Positions 35,803 to 46,277 of a DNA stretch of 64,000 nucleotides are shown here, piece by piece. The position numbers were made by a program, and so were the translations under genes. The notes below the pieces were generated by a model. That model saw nothing but the letters and a program-made list of their open reading frames with translations, had not been told where the DNA came from and searched no databases. This stretch comes from JAXHMB01 sp034521755 (GTDB taxonomy: Bacteria > Bacteroidota > Rhodothermia > Balneolales > Balneolaceae): assembly GCA_034521755.1 (NCBI GenBank), contig JAXHMB010000004.1, positions 496,001 through 560,000 on the forward strand, given 5' to 3'. The stretch's first letter is position 1. Each line of letters starts with the position of its first letter.

Positions 35803-38223
35803 TTATAAGCTGCCTCGTAAGCCAAATATTATATTTCGGCCCGGGGCTGAAATACCGGAAGAATAAGGGCGGTACCGTTGGTCGGTAATGTTTTCCAACC
35901 CAAGGTTTACGCTTATGTTTTCAGATATTTCATACGAAGATTTAATATTTACGGTATACCACGATGGGGCATAGGGATTCCCATTGTCATCGTTTGCATA
36001 AAGATGAGGCTTGCCTCTTTCTGAAGGTGCCAAGTCGCTAAAAGGGATTTCTCCGTTGTAGTCGGCATAAATATCGACTGTAAAGTTTCCCGGATCAATA
36101 ACCAGGTGAGTGCTTCCAAATGTTGGAGCTACGTGACGAAGAGGTTCATTAGGTCCGTTTGGATTTTGCTCTTCCCCTTCCTGAAAACTAATATTGGAAT
36201 TTAACTGCACATCGGGTGAAATACTCAGTTCAACATCAGCCTGTACGCCCCAGACTCTGGCAGAGGCAACATTTTGAATGGCCTGAACCTGGCTCAGGGT
36301 ACCATCATACATTACGCTGTCCTGACCGTTGAGGGTAAAATCTCCGCCGGGCAAGCGCATTATCTAAAATGGTATAGAAAGCAGCGGTCTCCACCTTAAG
36401 CCAATCACCAAAAAGCTTTTGAATACTCAACTCAAAGTTATAGGCATTTTCCGGATCCAGGTTTGGATTGGGAACCACTACAGACCCGGGCTCTGAATCA
36501 AATATTTTTCCGATATCATCTATGTTTGGCGCACGGAAGCCGGTAGAGGCATGGGCGTTAATTTGCCAGCTTTCTGTAGGCCGATAAACTGCTCCTACAC
36601 TGCCCGTTAAAGCGCCCCTGTTTAACTTGGCATTGTCAACGGGAAAGGCTGCGGCCAGAGCGACCAGCTAAAGGAGGCATCAATGATGTATCGGTTGTAG
36701 CGTGATCCCGCTGTTATAGTCCACTGGTCACTTAAGTTATTGGTGTATTTGGCAAAGGCAGCGTATGATTGCCAGGTTGAGCCATCCGGGTAGCGACTGG
36801 AGGTGGGAGATATCGCTCCGGTGTTTATATTTTTAACTTGTGCATCTGAGTGCACTGTGTTGATTACACCTTCCAGACCATAAGTTAGATTGCTTGTTTC
36901 ATTTAGGCTCTTCTCAAAGTCGAGGTTCAGGGAATAAGCCCTCACCTGTTCGTTTCGGTTGCGCCGGTTGGGGTCCTGAAAATCGCGGTCGTTTCGGCTT
37001 TCTTCATAATCCTGAAATGCCGCTGTGGTTTTTACCCGGTCAAACAAGGTGGTTTCTGCATTATAAGAAGCGGTAAGGCTGCTCATGAACCATTGTTGGG
37101 GCCCATAATACCATTCAGCATTGCTGAACTGACCGTTATTTTGACGTTGTATCAAGCGGTCGTACCGCGGTAGGTCTGTAGTAGTAGAATAGTGTATGCC
37201 CGCCCGCAGGTCCCAGTTTTCATCCGGACGAAAACGAAACTTTTGCATCAGGTTGAGCTGGCTGTAACCACTTTGTTTTTGAATAGTAGCTCGGTCGTTA
37301 TCCAACACCATGTCTTGGCCATTGACTCTGCGTACAAATTCCTGCCGCAGGTAATCATTCGGTCCGTTTTTACCCATGCGCATATCATCGTAGTTGGTGT
37401 ACGTGACACTGGTAACAGAAGCCCAGTTTTCGAAGCCCAGGTTAAGGTCAAAATGACCTGTACGCTCCCAGTTGGCTGATGAGACCCGGGTCAAAAATGA
37501 GCCGTCAACCATGGGCTCATCGGTAAAGCTGAACCTTGGGGTGATGGTGCTAAAGCTCATAACACCGCCAATAGCATCACTTCCGTAGAGCACGGATCCC
37601 GGGCCAAACGTAATTTCTGTATTTTCGATGGCGTTGGCATCGAGAGAAATCACGTTTTGAAGGTTGCCGCCTCTAAAAATGGCATTGTTCATTCTTACGC
37701 CATCAACAACCAATAACACTCTGTTGGTAGCAAAGCCTCGAATCATGGGACTTCCTCCTCCCATTTGGCTTTTTTGAATAAAGACTTCATTGGAAACACC
37801 AAGCAGGTCAGCTGCTGTTTGTGGATTTTGAAGTTTTATGTCATCCGGTGTTACGCGAGCAATAGAAATTGGCGTTTCCCGTGAATCTTGTTCCCATCGG
37901 CTGGCAGAAACTACAATATTGCTCATGGTGAGAGGCTTCTGTACCAAGCCTATACGGTTTCCCATCTCTAGAATTTGCTCATACGAGTATGTAGCTCTTT
38001 CGTAGCCAACATAACTGAAAATTATGTTTTCTTTTCCTTGAAATGTTGATATAGGTGCTTGTCCATTGCTGTTTGTAACCTGTGCCAGAGAGCGATCCTG
38101 AGTAAAGATATTCACTCCTTCCAGCGGCTGCTGGGTTTCTTGGTCAACAACAGTAACAGTTTGCGAAACCGCTGTTGTGGCATATAGCAATAGCACCAGC
38201 ATCATAAATAGATACTTTTTCAT
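35803..38223 (-). pseudogene. TonB-dependent receptor, two frame breaks
   Basis: The N-terminal part (36622-38223, 533 residues) has a signal peptide, a carboxypeptidase-like regulatory domain (TVTVVDQETQQPLEGVNIF), then a plug domain with NVIQ-type and RGFATNRVLLVVDGVRMNNAIFRG, VLYGSDAIGGV. Barrel strands follow. In 36361-36640 the reverse strand reads on in another frame: AAAFPVDNAKLNRGALTG..NAHASTGFRAPNIDDIGKIFD. The last part (35803-36360) ends in GLRGSL with the terminal aromatic-type strand. A base missing near 36660 and one extra near 36350 would restore one protein of about 805 residues. It imports a ligand across the outer membrane with TonB energy; siderophore, vitamin or heme are all possible. 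A 193-residue membrane protein follows upstream on the same strand. Confidence 0.85.
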
Positions 38224-38265
38224 AATAAGATCTTTTTAGTTTTTAAAATTCAGTGCTAAAAAAGT

Positions 38266-38847
38266 TTAGGTTACACTGTGTACGCGGGGAGGAGGTGTTT
38301 CAACATCCTGAAAATTGCGAACAAGCATTATGTTTTCAGGTAGTAACGAAAAGGAAGGAAGTTTTATGTTAGGTAAATAATTATTTTCAAAAAGAAGGAA
38401 TACGTTTTTGAGAATAATTATTAAATGTTGTGTTTTCTTTTTCTGTTCGGGCTGTTGCTGTAGAAATGATGATACATATGCCGAGAGGTTGTTTAGCAGC
38501 TCGGTTTCGGCTTTATCCCAGTAACAGAAATACCAAATTTGATCACCGTGCTCTTCTTGGCTGATAACGTCATACATTTGGCCCCGATATCGAAATTCAT
38601 GATCCTCATGCCACTTGAATTCAGAGGGAGGTGAAGTTGCCCAGCTTTTGGGCACTTTAATAACTCTGTATTCTTTGCCAAGCTCGGATCGAAGATTTTG
38701 CTTTACTTCATTTTTGATAGAATAGAGCCAGACATTATATACAAATCCTGCGCCTATAAAATTATAGGAAAGGATGAAAATAAGCGCAATGGAGATAATA
38801 GATTTCACACCGTTAATATTAAAAATATCATCTCCGATTGGAAACAA
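38266..38847 (-). CDS. Hypothetical membrane-anchored protein next to the TonB-dependent receptor
   Basis: The 193-residue protein has one clear hydrophobic segment (about 15-40, KSIISIALIFILSYNFIGAGF) and a soluble part with EFRYRGQMYDVISQEEHGDQIWYFCYWDKAETELL and a basic, Gln-rich stretch. I recognise no family. It lies 42 bases upstream of the receptor gene on the same strand and may be co-transcribed with it, so a role in uptake, perhaps metal-related, is possible; this is position-based inference only. Confidence 0.55.
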   Translation of the reverse strand: MFPIGDDIFNINGVKSIISIALIFILSYNFIGAGFVYNVWLYSIKNEVKQNLRSELGKEYRVIKVPKSWATSPPSEFKWHEDHEFRYRGQMYDVISQEEHGDQIWYFCYWDKAETELLNNLSAYVSSFLQQQPEQKKKTQHLIIILKNVFLLFENNYLPNIKLPSFSLLPENIMLVRNFQDVETPPPRVHSVT

Positions 38848-38911
38848 ATTACTTGCTCGTCAGCATAATAAAACTTTTTTTACATTTAAATCTCAATCCC
38901 AGAACATCTAG

Positions 38912-39847
38912 ATGGAAAAGTTAAAAGCTTCTCAGGTCTCGCTGTCCAAAACTGACAAAGAAGATCCGCGTATTGGACAGATCGTAACAATGGGGAATAA
39001 ACCGTCGGGTTCTTGTAGAGCAGTACTTATTGGTTTTCCATGTGATGAGGGAGTAAAACGAAATGGCGGCCGACCGGGTGCCGCAAAAGCCCCGGACGAA
39101 ATCCGTAAAGAATTATATAAGATGACCCCTGATGCTGAGAATCCCGAAGTCTTTACAACACTGCTTGAACAAACGTATGATGCCGGGAATTTTGAAGTGG
39201 GCGGAGACCTGGAAGAAGATCAAAAAGCTTTTGGTGAAGTTGTCAGCAGGTTTTTAAAGGAAGGAATTATTCCAATCATTTTAGGCGGCGGACATGAAAC
39301 AGCATTTGCTCATTTTTCAGGATATGCCCAGGCGGGAATTGATACAGCAATCTTGAATATAGATGCTCATACGGATGTTCGTCCACTTAAAGCGGGAAAG
39401 CCACATTCCGGGTCTCCTTTTCGTCAGGCCATTGAGCACCATACAGGTTGCTGTTCCACATACCTGGTAGCAGGCTTGCAGCCTCATTCGGTATCAAAAG
39501 CACACCTTGAATTTATAGATAGCCATGGCGGCAGTTATCTATTCCGCGATGAAACCAATATTACATCTATCTCAGGGCTGTTTCATAATCATGAAAGTAA
39601 AAAGCTGATGGTTACTTTTGACATGGATGCTGTAGATCAGTCTCAGGCTCCCGGGGTAAGTGCGCCCTGTGCCAATGGCTTGCCGGCAGATTTATGGTTG
39701 ATGGCTGCTTACCTTGCCGGGAAAGATGAAAAAGTGGCTTCTTTTGATATCTCAGAAGTGAATCCCCTCTTTGACCGTGATGGGCAAACCTCTAAATTAG
39801 CCGCACTTACCGTATGGAATTTTTTATTGGGTTTGAGCCAGCGGTAA
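38912..39847 (+). CDS. hutG: Formimidoylglutamase (arginase/agmatinase family)
   Basis: The 311-residue protein has the binuclear manganese site of the ureohydrolase family: GGGHETAFAHF (His), LNIDAHTDVRP (Asp-His-Asp), TFDMDAVDQSQAPGVSAP and DISEVNPLFDRDGQTSKLAA. The VNPLFDRDGQTSK ending is typical of HutG rather than arginase. It hydrolyses N-formimidoyl-L-glutamate to glutamate and formamide, the last step of the hut route. It is divergent from the receptor-linked gene and convergent with mrp. Confidence 0.93.
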   Translation: MEKLKASQVSLSKTDKEDPRIGQIVTMGNKPSGSCRAVLIGFPCDEGVKRNGGRPGAAKAPDEIRKELYKMTPDAENPEVFTTLLEQTYDAGNFEVGGDLEEDQKAFGEVVSRFLKEGIIPIILGGGHETAFAHFSGYAQAGIDTAILNIDAHTDVRPLKAGKPHSGSPFRQAIEHHTGCCSTYLVAGLQPHSVSKAHLEFIDSHGGSYLFRDETNITSISGLFHNHESKKLMVTFDMDAVDQSQAPGVSAPCANGLPADLWLMAAYLAGKDEKVASFDISEVNPLFDRDGQTSKLAALTVWNFLLGLSQR

Positions 39848-39914
39848 TAATTGGCACTGACTGAGACCTGCTTACCTTTTGTAGGCTGCATTCAAAATAA
39901 AATCTATAGAAATT

Positions 39915-41075
39915 CTATGGCTTAAACTTGATGTCAATTTTTTCGGTAGGGTCCTGCTCTTTATTTCTGATTGCCAGCTGTTGTATCACATTTTGTGAAA
40001 GTTCTACAAAGGCTTGTGCCGACTTAGATTCCAGCCCTTCCTGAAGCACAATAGGTTTGCCGGAGTCACCACTTTCTCGCAGGGATTGTTCTAATGGGAT
40101 TTCCCCTAAAAAGTTTGCTCCTATGCGTTCAGCCAAGTCACGTGCGCCGTGTTTTCCGAAGATATGGTATTTCTTTTCAGGCATGTCGGGGGGAATAAAG
40201 TAAGCCATGTTCTCTACCATACCCAATACAGGCACGTTCACCTTTTTGAACATCGCCACGCCTTTGCGCGCATCATCAAGGGCAACGGTTTGGGGAGTAG
40301 AAACAATAATAGCTCCGGTAAGCGGTACGGTTTGTACCAGGGTAAGCTGAATGTCGCCGGTACCGGGAGGCAGGTCAAGTACCAGGTAATCAAGTTCGCC
40401 CCATTCTACTTCTTCCATAAATTGTTTTACGGCGCTGGTGACCATCGGCCCTCTCCAGATCATAGCCTGGTCCGGATCAACCAGAAGTCCCATAGAAAGA
40501 AATTTCACGCCGTGTTTTTCCAGGGGAACTAATTTCTTCTGTGCGGTGATATTGGGACGCTCATGCGTATCGAACATGGTGGGTATGCTGGGTCCATAAA
40601 TATCGGTGTCCAGAAGTCCAACGGAAGCACCGGTACGAGCCAGTCCACAAGCCAGATTTACAGCTACGGTAGATTTGCCAACCCCGCCCTTCCCGGAAGC
40701 AACGGCAATTACATTTTTTACACCTGACAACAGCTCTTTGGGCTCTTCTTTTTTTTGTTTTTGTCGATGTCCCTGTCCCGGGAACGCTGCTTCGCCATTC
40801 TCATTATTGTTTTTACCAAACTTTGAAATATTTACAGCTGTAGTGATATCAAGTACGGCTTCTTCATCAACATATTTGTGAATCGCTTCCCTGCAAAGTT
40901 CCTTTAGCTTGTTTTCCAGCTTGGCATTCTTGTCGGGCAAATCAATAGTAAATGACACAAACTTCTCCTGTATAATCAGGTCTTCGATCATATTCAGAGA
41001 AACAAGGTCTTTGCCCATTTCCGGGTGCATAACATGTGTAAGGGCAGTGCGAACTTGTTGCTTGTTAATAGACAT
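39915..41075 (-). CDS. Mrp/NBP35 family P-loop ATPase (iron-sulfur cluster carrier)
   Basis: The 386-residue protein has an N-terminal MIP18/DUF59 domain (about 1-95) and a P-loop domain with VASGKGGVGKSTVAVNLA, LLDTDIYGPSIPTMF, and DYLVLDLPPGTGDIQLTL. It binds ATP and hands iron-sulfur clusters to apoproteins. The usual CxxC cluster-binding pair is not seen; the segment reads ENMAYFIPPDMPEKKYHIFGK. Cysteine-free forms are known in Bacteroidota. It is convergent with hutG and divergent from gcvT. Confidence 0.92.
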   Translation of the reverse strand: MSINKQQVRTALTHVMHPEMGKDLVSLNMIEDLIIQEKFVSFTIDLPDKNAKLENKLKELCREAIHKYVDEEAVLDITTAVNISKFGKNNNENGEAAFPGQGHRQKQKKEEPKELLSGVKNVIAVASGKGGVGKSTVAVNLACGLARTGASVGLLDTDIYGPSIPTMFDTHERPNITAQKKLVPLEKHGVKFLSMGLLVDPDQAMIWRGPMVTSAVKQFMEEVEWGELDYLVLDLPPGTGDIQLTLVQTVPLTGAIIVSTPQTVALDDARKGVAMFKKVNVPVLGMVENMAYFIPPDMPEKKYHIFGKHGARDLAERIGANFLGEIPLEQSLRESGDSGKPIVLQEGLESKSAQAFVELSQNVIQQLAIRNKEQDPTEKIDIKFKP

Positions 41076-41217
41076 TCAAAAAGAGCTAAAGTTGATTTTA
41101 AAATCATTTCAGATCCGTAAAGATAAGCATTTACGGGAAGATGTTAAACGGATAATCGGGCCGTAGAATTCATTCTTCATTGTAGCTAGAAATGGTTAAC
41201 TTCTTGGCTGTTGTCTG

Positions 41218-41243
41218 GATGCTAGTGGCTAGTACCTAGCATC
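41218..41243. repeat. Perfect 8-bp palindrome before gcvT
   Basis: GATGCTAG (41218-41225) and CTAGCATC (41236-41243) form a hairpin with a 10-base loop, 40 bases before the gcvT start. It may be a leader structure or a repeat. Confidence 0.4.
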
Positions 41244-41282
41244 TGGTTTTAGAAGCAGAGAATAAATATTTGAGCAGATTGC

Positions 41283-42385
41283 ATGTTGAAAAAAACACCT
41301 TTTTATAAAATCCACGAAAATCTGGATGCCAAGCTTATCGATTTTGGAGGCTGGGAAATGCCGGTTCAATACGAAAGCATAAAAAAGGAGCATAACGCCG
41401 TACGTGAAAGCGTGGGTATATTTGATGTGTCCCACATGGGAGAATTTTATATCAGTGGTCCTGAAGCGTTGGATCTTATTCAGCATGTGACGATCAATGA
41501 TGCTTCAAAGCTTGTTGAGGGTCAGGCACAATATTCGGCCATGTGTTATGAAGACGGCGGAATCGTGGATGACCTTCTGATCTATAAGCTTTTTGAAGAG
41601 GGATATATTTTGGTGGTAAATGCTTCTAATATTGAAAAAGACCTGAACTGGATAGAAAGCAACAACAGCTTTGATGCAGAAGTAACAAATCAGTCTGATG
41701 ATACCTGTCTGCTTGCTGTACAGGGGCCAAAGTCTGTAGAGACACTCCAAAAGCTGACCGATATAGATCTTAGCGAAATTAAGTTTTATACCTATAAGAT
41801 GGGGGTCATTATCCGGCATAGGAGACATTGTATTTTCAGCTACCGGATATACCGGTGAAAAAGGGTTCGAGCTTTATTTCAGTAATAAGCCATGTTGATC
41901 CCGAAGCAGTATGGGATGCAATAATGCAGGCAGGAGAAGAGTTTGACATAACTCCATGTGGGCTTGGCGCTCGTGATACGCTACGCCTTGAAATGGGGTT
42001 TGCCTTGTATGGCAATGATATCACCAAAGATACCAATCCACTGGAAGGCCGGTTGGGATGGCTTACCAAGCTGGATAAGGGTGACTTTATTGGACGCGAT
42101 GCCATTATCCAATCAAAAGAAGAGGGATTGCAACGAAAATTGGTTGGCTTTACCATTGACGAGAAGCGATCAATTCCAAGATCGGGCTATGAGATTATTG
42201 ACGAATCAGGGAATGAGATTGGGCATGTAACAAGTGGATCACGCTCTATCACGCTGGGCAAAAACATTGGCATGGGATATGTGAAGAAGGAATTTGCTGA
42301 AGAAGGAACAAATGTATTCATTAAGATTAGAAACAAGCAGGCAGAGGCCGAGGTGACAAATCCTCCCTTCATCAAAAAGAAATAA
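41283..42385 (+). pseudogene. gcvT: Aminomethyltransferase (glycine cleavage T protein), two single-base insertions
   Basis: The first part (41283-41818) is GcvT from MLKKTPFYKIHENLDAKLIDFGGWEMPVQY with SVGIFDVSHMGEFYISG, VEGQAQYSAMCYEDGGIVDDLLIYK, and LLAVQGPKS. It is then broken twice. Removing one C from ATCCGG near 41810-41815 gives GIGDIVFSATGYTGEKGFELYFSNK, and removing one C from AAGCCATG near 41888-41894 joins to HVDPEAVWDAIMQ and the C-terminal LEMGFALYGNDI, FIGRDAI and GHVTSGSRSITLGKNIGMGYV. The restored protein is about 366 residues, the usual length. It transfers the aminomethyl group from glycine to tetrahydrofolate. Two independent one-base insertions in a housekeeping gene suggest sequence errors. 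Confidence 0.9.
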
Positions 42386-42435
42386 CAGTTACTTAACGGC
42401 GAACACCTGCTTAATCAAAAACTTGCAGCACCTTT

Positions 42436-43173
42436 ATGATTAAACAACTTGAAGTATTTTCTGCAGCCACCTCTTTTCAAGAAGATGAATTGAGGAACAA
42501 AACGGCTGTGATGATCGATGTTTTGCGTGCCAGTTCTACTATTGTTGCTGCTATCGGCAATGGAGCTAAAGGAGTAATTCCTGTTGGAGATATGGGAGCC
42601 GGCAGCAAAATTTCGCAAAGCATGGATTCGGCAAATACATTGCTTTGCGGTGAAAAGGACGGCGTAAAGATTGAAGGCTATGATTTGGGAAACTCACCCC
42701 TTGAATATTCTCCGGAAGTGGTAGCGGGTAAGACTATTATTCTTAATACGACCAATGGCACAAAGGCACTAATGCGCTCTTCTTTGGCCAAGGATATTAT
42801 AGTAGGCAGCTTTATAAATTTAAAAAGTATTGTTAACTACCTGAAGGACAAAGAAGAAATTGTGCTTGTATGTGCCGGGTGGAGAGGCCGACTCTCGCTT
42901 GAAGACCTGCTTTGTGCCGGCAATATAATAACTGAACTTACAGGTGACTCATTGCCTGATGGTGCCCTTGACGGTGCCAAAGTGGCTTTTGGCCTTTACG
43001 AAAAATTTGGTGATGATATAGAAGAAACAATCAAATCTTCGAACCATGCGGTTCGCCTGCAGGGTATTGTGGAGAGCGGAGATTTGTCTTATTGTTCAAC
43101 AGTAAGTAAAATGGATGTATTACCCGTAATGCAAGAAGGAATTATTACAGACTTCCATGGCAAAAAAAAGTAG
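42436..43173 (+). CDS. comB: ComB family 2-phosphosulfolactate phosphatase
   Basis: The 245-residue protein has the ComB pattern: KTAVMIDVLRASSTIVAAIGNGAKGVIPV, LCGEKDGVKIEGYDLGNSPLEY, IILNTTNGTKAL, and IVLVCAGWRGRLSLEDLLCAGNII. ComB removes phosphate from 2-phosphosulfolactate to give sulfolactate. Outside methanogens the family's true substrate is often unclear. It overlaps ftsK by 17 bases, so it is the first gene of that envelope operon or shares a transcript with it. Confidence 0.9.
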   Translation: MIKQLEVFSAATSFQEDELRNKTAVMIDVLRASSTIVAAIGNGAKGVIPVGDMGAGSKISQSMDSANTLLCGEKDGVKIEGYDLGNSPLEYSPEVVAGKTIILNTTNGTKALMRSSLAKDIIVGSFINLKSIVNYLKDKEEIVLVCAGWRGRLSLEDLLCAGNIITELTGDSLPDGALDGAKVAFGLYEKFGDDIEETIKSSNHAVRLQGIVESGDLSYCSTVSKMDVLPVMQEGIITDFHGKKK

Positions 43174-45664
43174 TTCGGGAAAATTGACAAGCGGCTTATC
43201 AGAATCCAGAAAGCTGGAAATTTTGGGAATTCTCATTATGGCCATCGGTGCGTTGCTTGCACTGAGTATCGTAACGTATAATTCCGCTGATTATGCTCTT
43301 ATCCAGTCATTATCCGGTGACAGCCTGTTGGCGAATGAAGGGCCTGCATTACGTATTCAAAATGGGTTGGGGGTTGTTGGGGCCTATCTGTCATACTTGT
43401 TTGTTTACCTGCTTTTTGGATACATGAGTATTATAATCCCTGTTATCATTACAGGGTATGGCTGGTTTGTATTTCGGCGGCGTGATGTCAAAGAAATGCT
43501 TTGGCCTACGGCTTACGGGATATGGACAATGATTTTATTATCGACCATACTGGGATGGTTTTATATAAATTTTGAGCCTTATTCGTCAGTTTGGAGTGGT
43601 TCATCAGGGCTTAAAATAGCTGAAATATTTCAGGTTATAACTGCTCCTGTTGGCTCTGCTATTATTTTATTTGTTCTTTTTGTAACAACCTTTTTGGCGA
43701 TGCTCGACCGCGACCTGCAGCGGACCGTAGATTTCGTAAAATCTACTATTGCGGATTGGAAAGAACGGGTAGAGGAAAAACGGGAAGAACGACAGCAACG
43801 TAAAGAAGAAAAGGCTCAAGAAAAAGAGGAGCAGAAAGCGATTAAGGCTCAACAACAGGCTGAAAAGAAAATGAAAAAGACCTCTTCTAATGGTCAAGAA
43901 GCTCAAACAGAAGAAGAGGAGCCGGCATCGATAGATGAAATTGTAGAACGGTCGCAGGAAGAGGATAAACAGCGGTTGAAAGAGCAAAAGGAAGAGATCA
44001 AAGATTTAGATGACCGTCAACGGGCTATTATTGAAAAGAAGGAAGCCGATAAGATTATCGAAGATGAAGAGGATGATGTAGAAGTATCGGTGTATGTGGG
44101 CAAAGGTGAGGAAGAGGCTAATGCCAGGGACCTTGATCGCCATAATAAGGATAAATCCAAAGAAGTCCCCGAAATTAAATACAAGTTTCCAACCATTGAT
44201 TTGCTGGATACGCCACCAAATGAAGGCAACGAAGTTGATCTGGAAGAGATCAAGAATAACAAGCGCATCATCCTTGATAAGCTGAAGCGCCACAAGATTG
44301 AGATTCTTAGTATCAATGCCATTGTAGGTCCGACGGTTACACTATATGAGCTGGAACCGGCACCGGATGTAAAGATCAGCAAGATAGAAAGCTATGCCAA
44401 TGACCTGAAGATGGCGACTGCTGCACACGGCCTCCGCATTATTGCGCCGATACCGGGACGTTCTGCTGTAGGTATTGAAGTGCCCAACAGTTCTAGAGAA
44501 ACTGTGTTTATCAAGTCAGTCATCAATACCAAGAAGTTTGTAGAAACTGACAAAGAACTGCCCGTTGCTTTTGGCAAGACTATTGAAAATGAAGTCTTTT
44601 TGATTGATCTCACCAAGATGCCTCACCTGCTTATTGCCGGCGCTACCGGGTCGGGTAAGTCCGTCGGTATTAATACTATTATTACGTGCCTGTTGTACAA
44701 GTGTAACCCCGACGACCTAAAGTTTGTGATGATCGATCCCAAGAAGATTGAACTTTCACTGTATCGCAATATCGAAAATCACTTTTTGGCAACCCTGCCC
44801 GGCGCAGAAGAGCCAATCATCACAGATACTACCAAGGCACAGGAAACGCTGGAAAGCCTGACCAAAGAAATGGACGAGCGTTACGACCTGATGAAAATGG
44901 CAATGGTACGTGACATCAAAGATTATAACAAAAAGTTTGATGGGGGCGAGCTGGATGAAGAGCTCGGCCATCGTCATTTGCCATATATTGTGGTAATTAT
45001 TGACGAGCTGGCTGACCTGATGATGACCGCAGGCAAACAAATTGAAGAACCTATCGCACGCCTTGCTCAGTTGGCCCGGGCCGTTGGCATTCACCTGGTG
45101 GTTGCGACACAGCGACCGTCTGTAAATGTGATTACAGGTACCATTAAAGCAAACTTCCCCGCACGCATTGCCTACCAGGTTGCATCTAAAGTAGACTCCC
45201 GTACGATCCTTGATACCGGCGGTGCAGATCAGCTTATTGGCCGCGGTGATATGCTGTTTACCAATGGAGGAGGCATGACCCGTATTCAGAACGCGTTTGT
45301 ATCAACCGAGGAGGTAGAAAGTATTACCGCATTTATAGGAAAGCAAAGAGGATATAAGCATCCCTTCCATCTGCCCGTTATAGAAGATGAAAGCAGCAGT
45401 GCAGATATTCCTGATCCGCTCGAAGATATTGACGAGTACTTTGAGGCGGCCGCAAAAATTGTGGTCTTGCATCAACAGGGATCGGTTTCTTTGCTGCAGC
45501 GTAAATTAAAAATTGGTTACAACCGCGCTGGCCGTATTATTGACCAACTGTATAATGCCGGCGTTGTGGGCCCTTACCAGGGAAGCACGGCACGTGATGT
45601 ACTGGTTGATACCGAAGAAGAATTGGAACAACTTTTAGATGATCTTGATGAATACGACGGATAG
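43157..45664 (+). CDS. ftsK: DNA translocase FtsK/SpoIIIE
   Basis: The 835-residue protein has four membrane helices in its first 180 residues, a long charged coiled linker (about 200-330, Glu/Lys/Gln-rich), then the alpha domain and the RecA-like motor with Walker A GATGSGKSVG (Lys501) and Walker B IVVIIDELADLMM, and QRPSVNVITGTIKANFPARIA. The C-terminal gamma winged helix is present (VVLHQQGSVSLLQRKLKIGYNRAGRI, ending at VDTEEELEQLL). It pumps DNA through the closing septum, directed by KOPS-type sites, to separate chromosome copies. It overlaps comB by 17 bases and lolA by about 26. Confidence 0.95.
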   Translation: MAKKSSSGKLTSGLSESRKLEILGILIMAIGALLALSIVTYNSADYALIQSLSGDSLLANEGPALRIQNGLGVVGAYLSYLFVYLLFGYMSIIIPVIITGYGWFVFRRRDVKEMLWPTAYGIWTMILLSTILGWFYINFEPYSSVWSGSSGLKIAEIFQVITAPVGSAIILFVLFVTTFLAMLDRDLQRTVDFVKSTIADWKERVEEKREERQQRKEEKAQEKEEQKAIKAQQQAEKKMKKTSSNGQEAQTEEEEPASIDEIVERSQEEDKQRLKEQKEEIKDLDDRQRAIIEKKEADKIIEDEEDDVEVSVYVGKGEEEANARDLDRHNKDKSKEVPEIKYKFPTIDLLDTPPNEGNEVDLEEIKNNKRIILDKLKRHKIEILSINAIVGPTVTLYELEPAPDVKISKIESYANDLKMATAAHGLRIIAPIPGRSAVGIEVPNSSRETVFIKSVINTKKFVETDKELPVAFGKTIENEVFLIDLTKMPHLLIAGATGSGKSVGINTIITCLLYKCNPDDLKFVMIDPKKIELSLYRNIENHFLATLPGAEEPIITDTTKAQETLESLTKEMDERYDLMKMAMVRDIKDYNKKFDGGELDEELGHRHLPYIVVIIDELADLMMTAGKQIEEPIARLAQLARAVGIHLVVATQRPSVNVITGTIKANFPARIAYQVASKVDSRTILDTGGADQLIGRGDMLFTNGGGMTRIQNAFVSTEEVESITAFIGKQRGYKHPFHLPVIEDESSSADIPDPLEDIDEYFEAAAKIVVLHQQGSVSLLQRKLKIGYNRAGRIIDQLYNAGVVGPYQGSTARDVLVDTEEELEQLLDDLDEYDG

Positions 45665-46274
45665 ACTTTTTCAATCAGCCATAATATTAATTATGGTGCT
45701 GATTGCATTTCCGGTCTGTGCACAGCAAAATGCTTTTGATAAGCTTAAAAGTAATTTTGAACAAGGAAAGATATTTTCAGCTGATTTTTCGCATGAGTAT
45801 GTCGATTCATACACCGGGGACAGCGTGGCAAGCAGCGGACAAATATGGGTAGGTGAAAACAAGTATAAGGTAGAAGCGCAAAACCAGCTGGTAGTTGTGG
45901 ATGGCCAAACTTCCAAGGTTTATGATGACAGTCGAAACAGAGTAATCATAAGTACGTATGAGCCCGCGGAGGATGACTTTGCTCCGTCTCGAATATTGAA
46001 CGGGGCAGATTCTACATACACTATTGAAAACCAGCAGCGGAAAAATGGAGAGGTAATTATTACGTTGGTTTCGGAAGATCCTTTTTCAGTATTTCAGGAG
46101 GTGGTGATAACGCTTGACAAACAGCTTATCCCGCTACGCATTTTTGCATTGGATCAGGCCGATAACGAAATAACAACTACCTTTCGAAACGGCTCATTTA
46201 TTGACCCCAGACCCGGCATGTTCGAACTTGCGTATCCGCAGGATGCCGAAATTGTTGATATGCGTAACAATTAA
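45639..46274 (+). CDS. LolA-like outer-membrane lipoprotein carrier protein
   Basis: The 211-residue protein has a signal peptide ending FPVCAQ. The mature part shows the LolA fold pattern: FDKLKSNFEQGKIFSADFSHEYVDSYTGDSVASSGQIWVGENKYKVEAQNQLVVVDGQTSKVYDDSRNRVII, and later FSVFQEVVITLDKQLIPLRI. LolA carries lipoproteins from the inner to the outer membrane. The ATG at 45648 is an equally good start and would shorten the overlap with ftsK to 17 bases. The flippase-like gene follows after only three bases. Confidence 0.82.
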   Translation: MILMNTTDRLFQSAIILIMVLIAFPVCAQQNAFDKLKSNFEQGKIFSADFSHEYVDSYTGDSVASSGQIWVGENKYKVEAQNQLVVVDGQTSKVYDDSRNRVIISTYEPAEDDFAPSRILNGADSTYTIENQQRKNGEVIITLVSEDPFSVFQEVVITLDKQLIPLRIFALDQADNEITTTFRNGSFIDPRPGMFELAYPQDAEIVDMRNN

Positions 46275-46277
46275 TTC

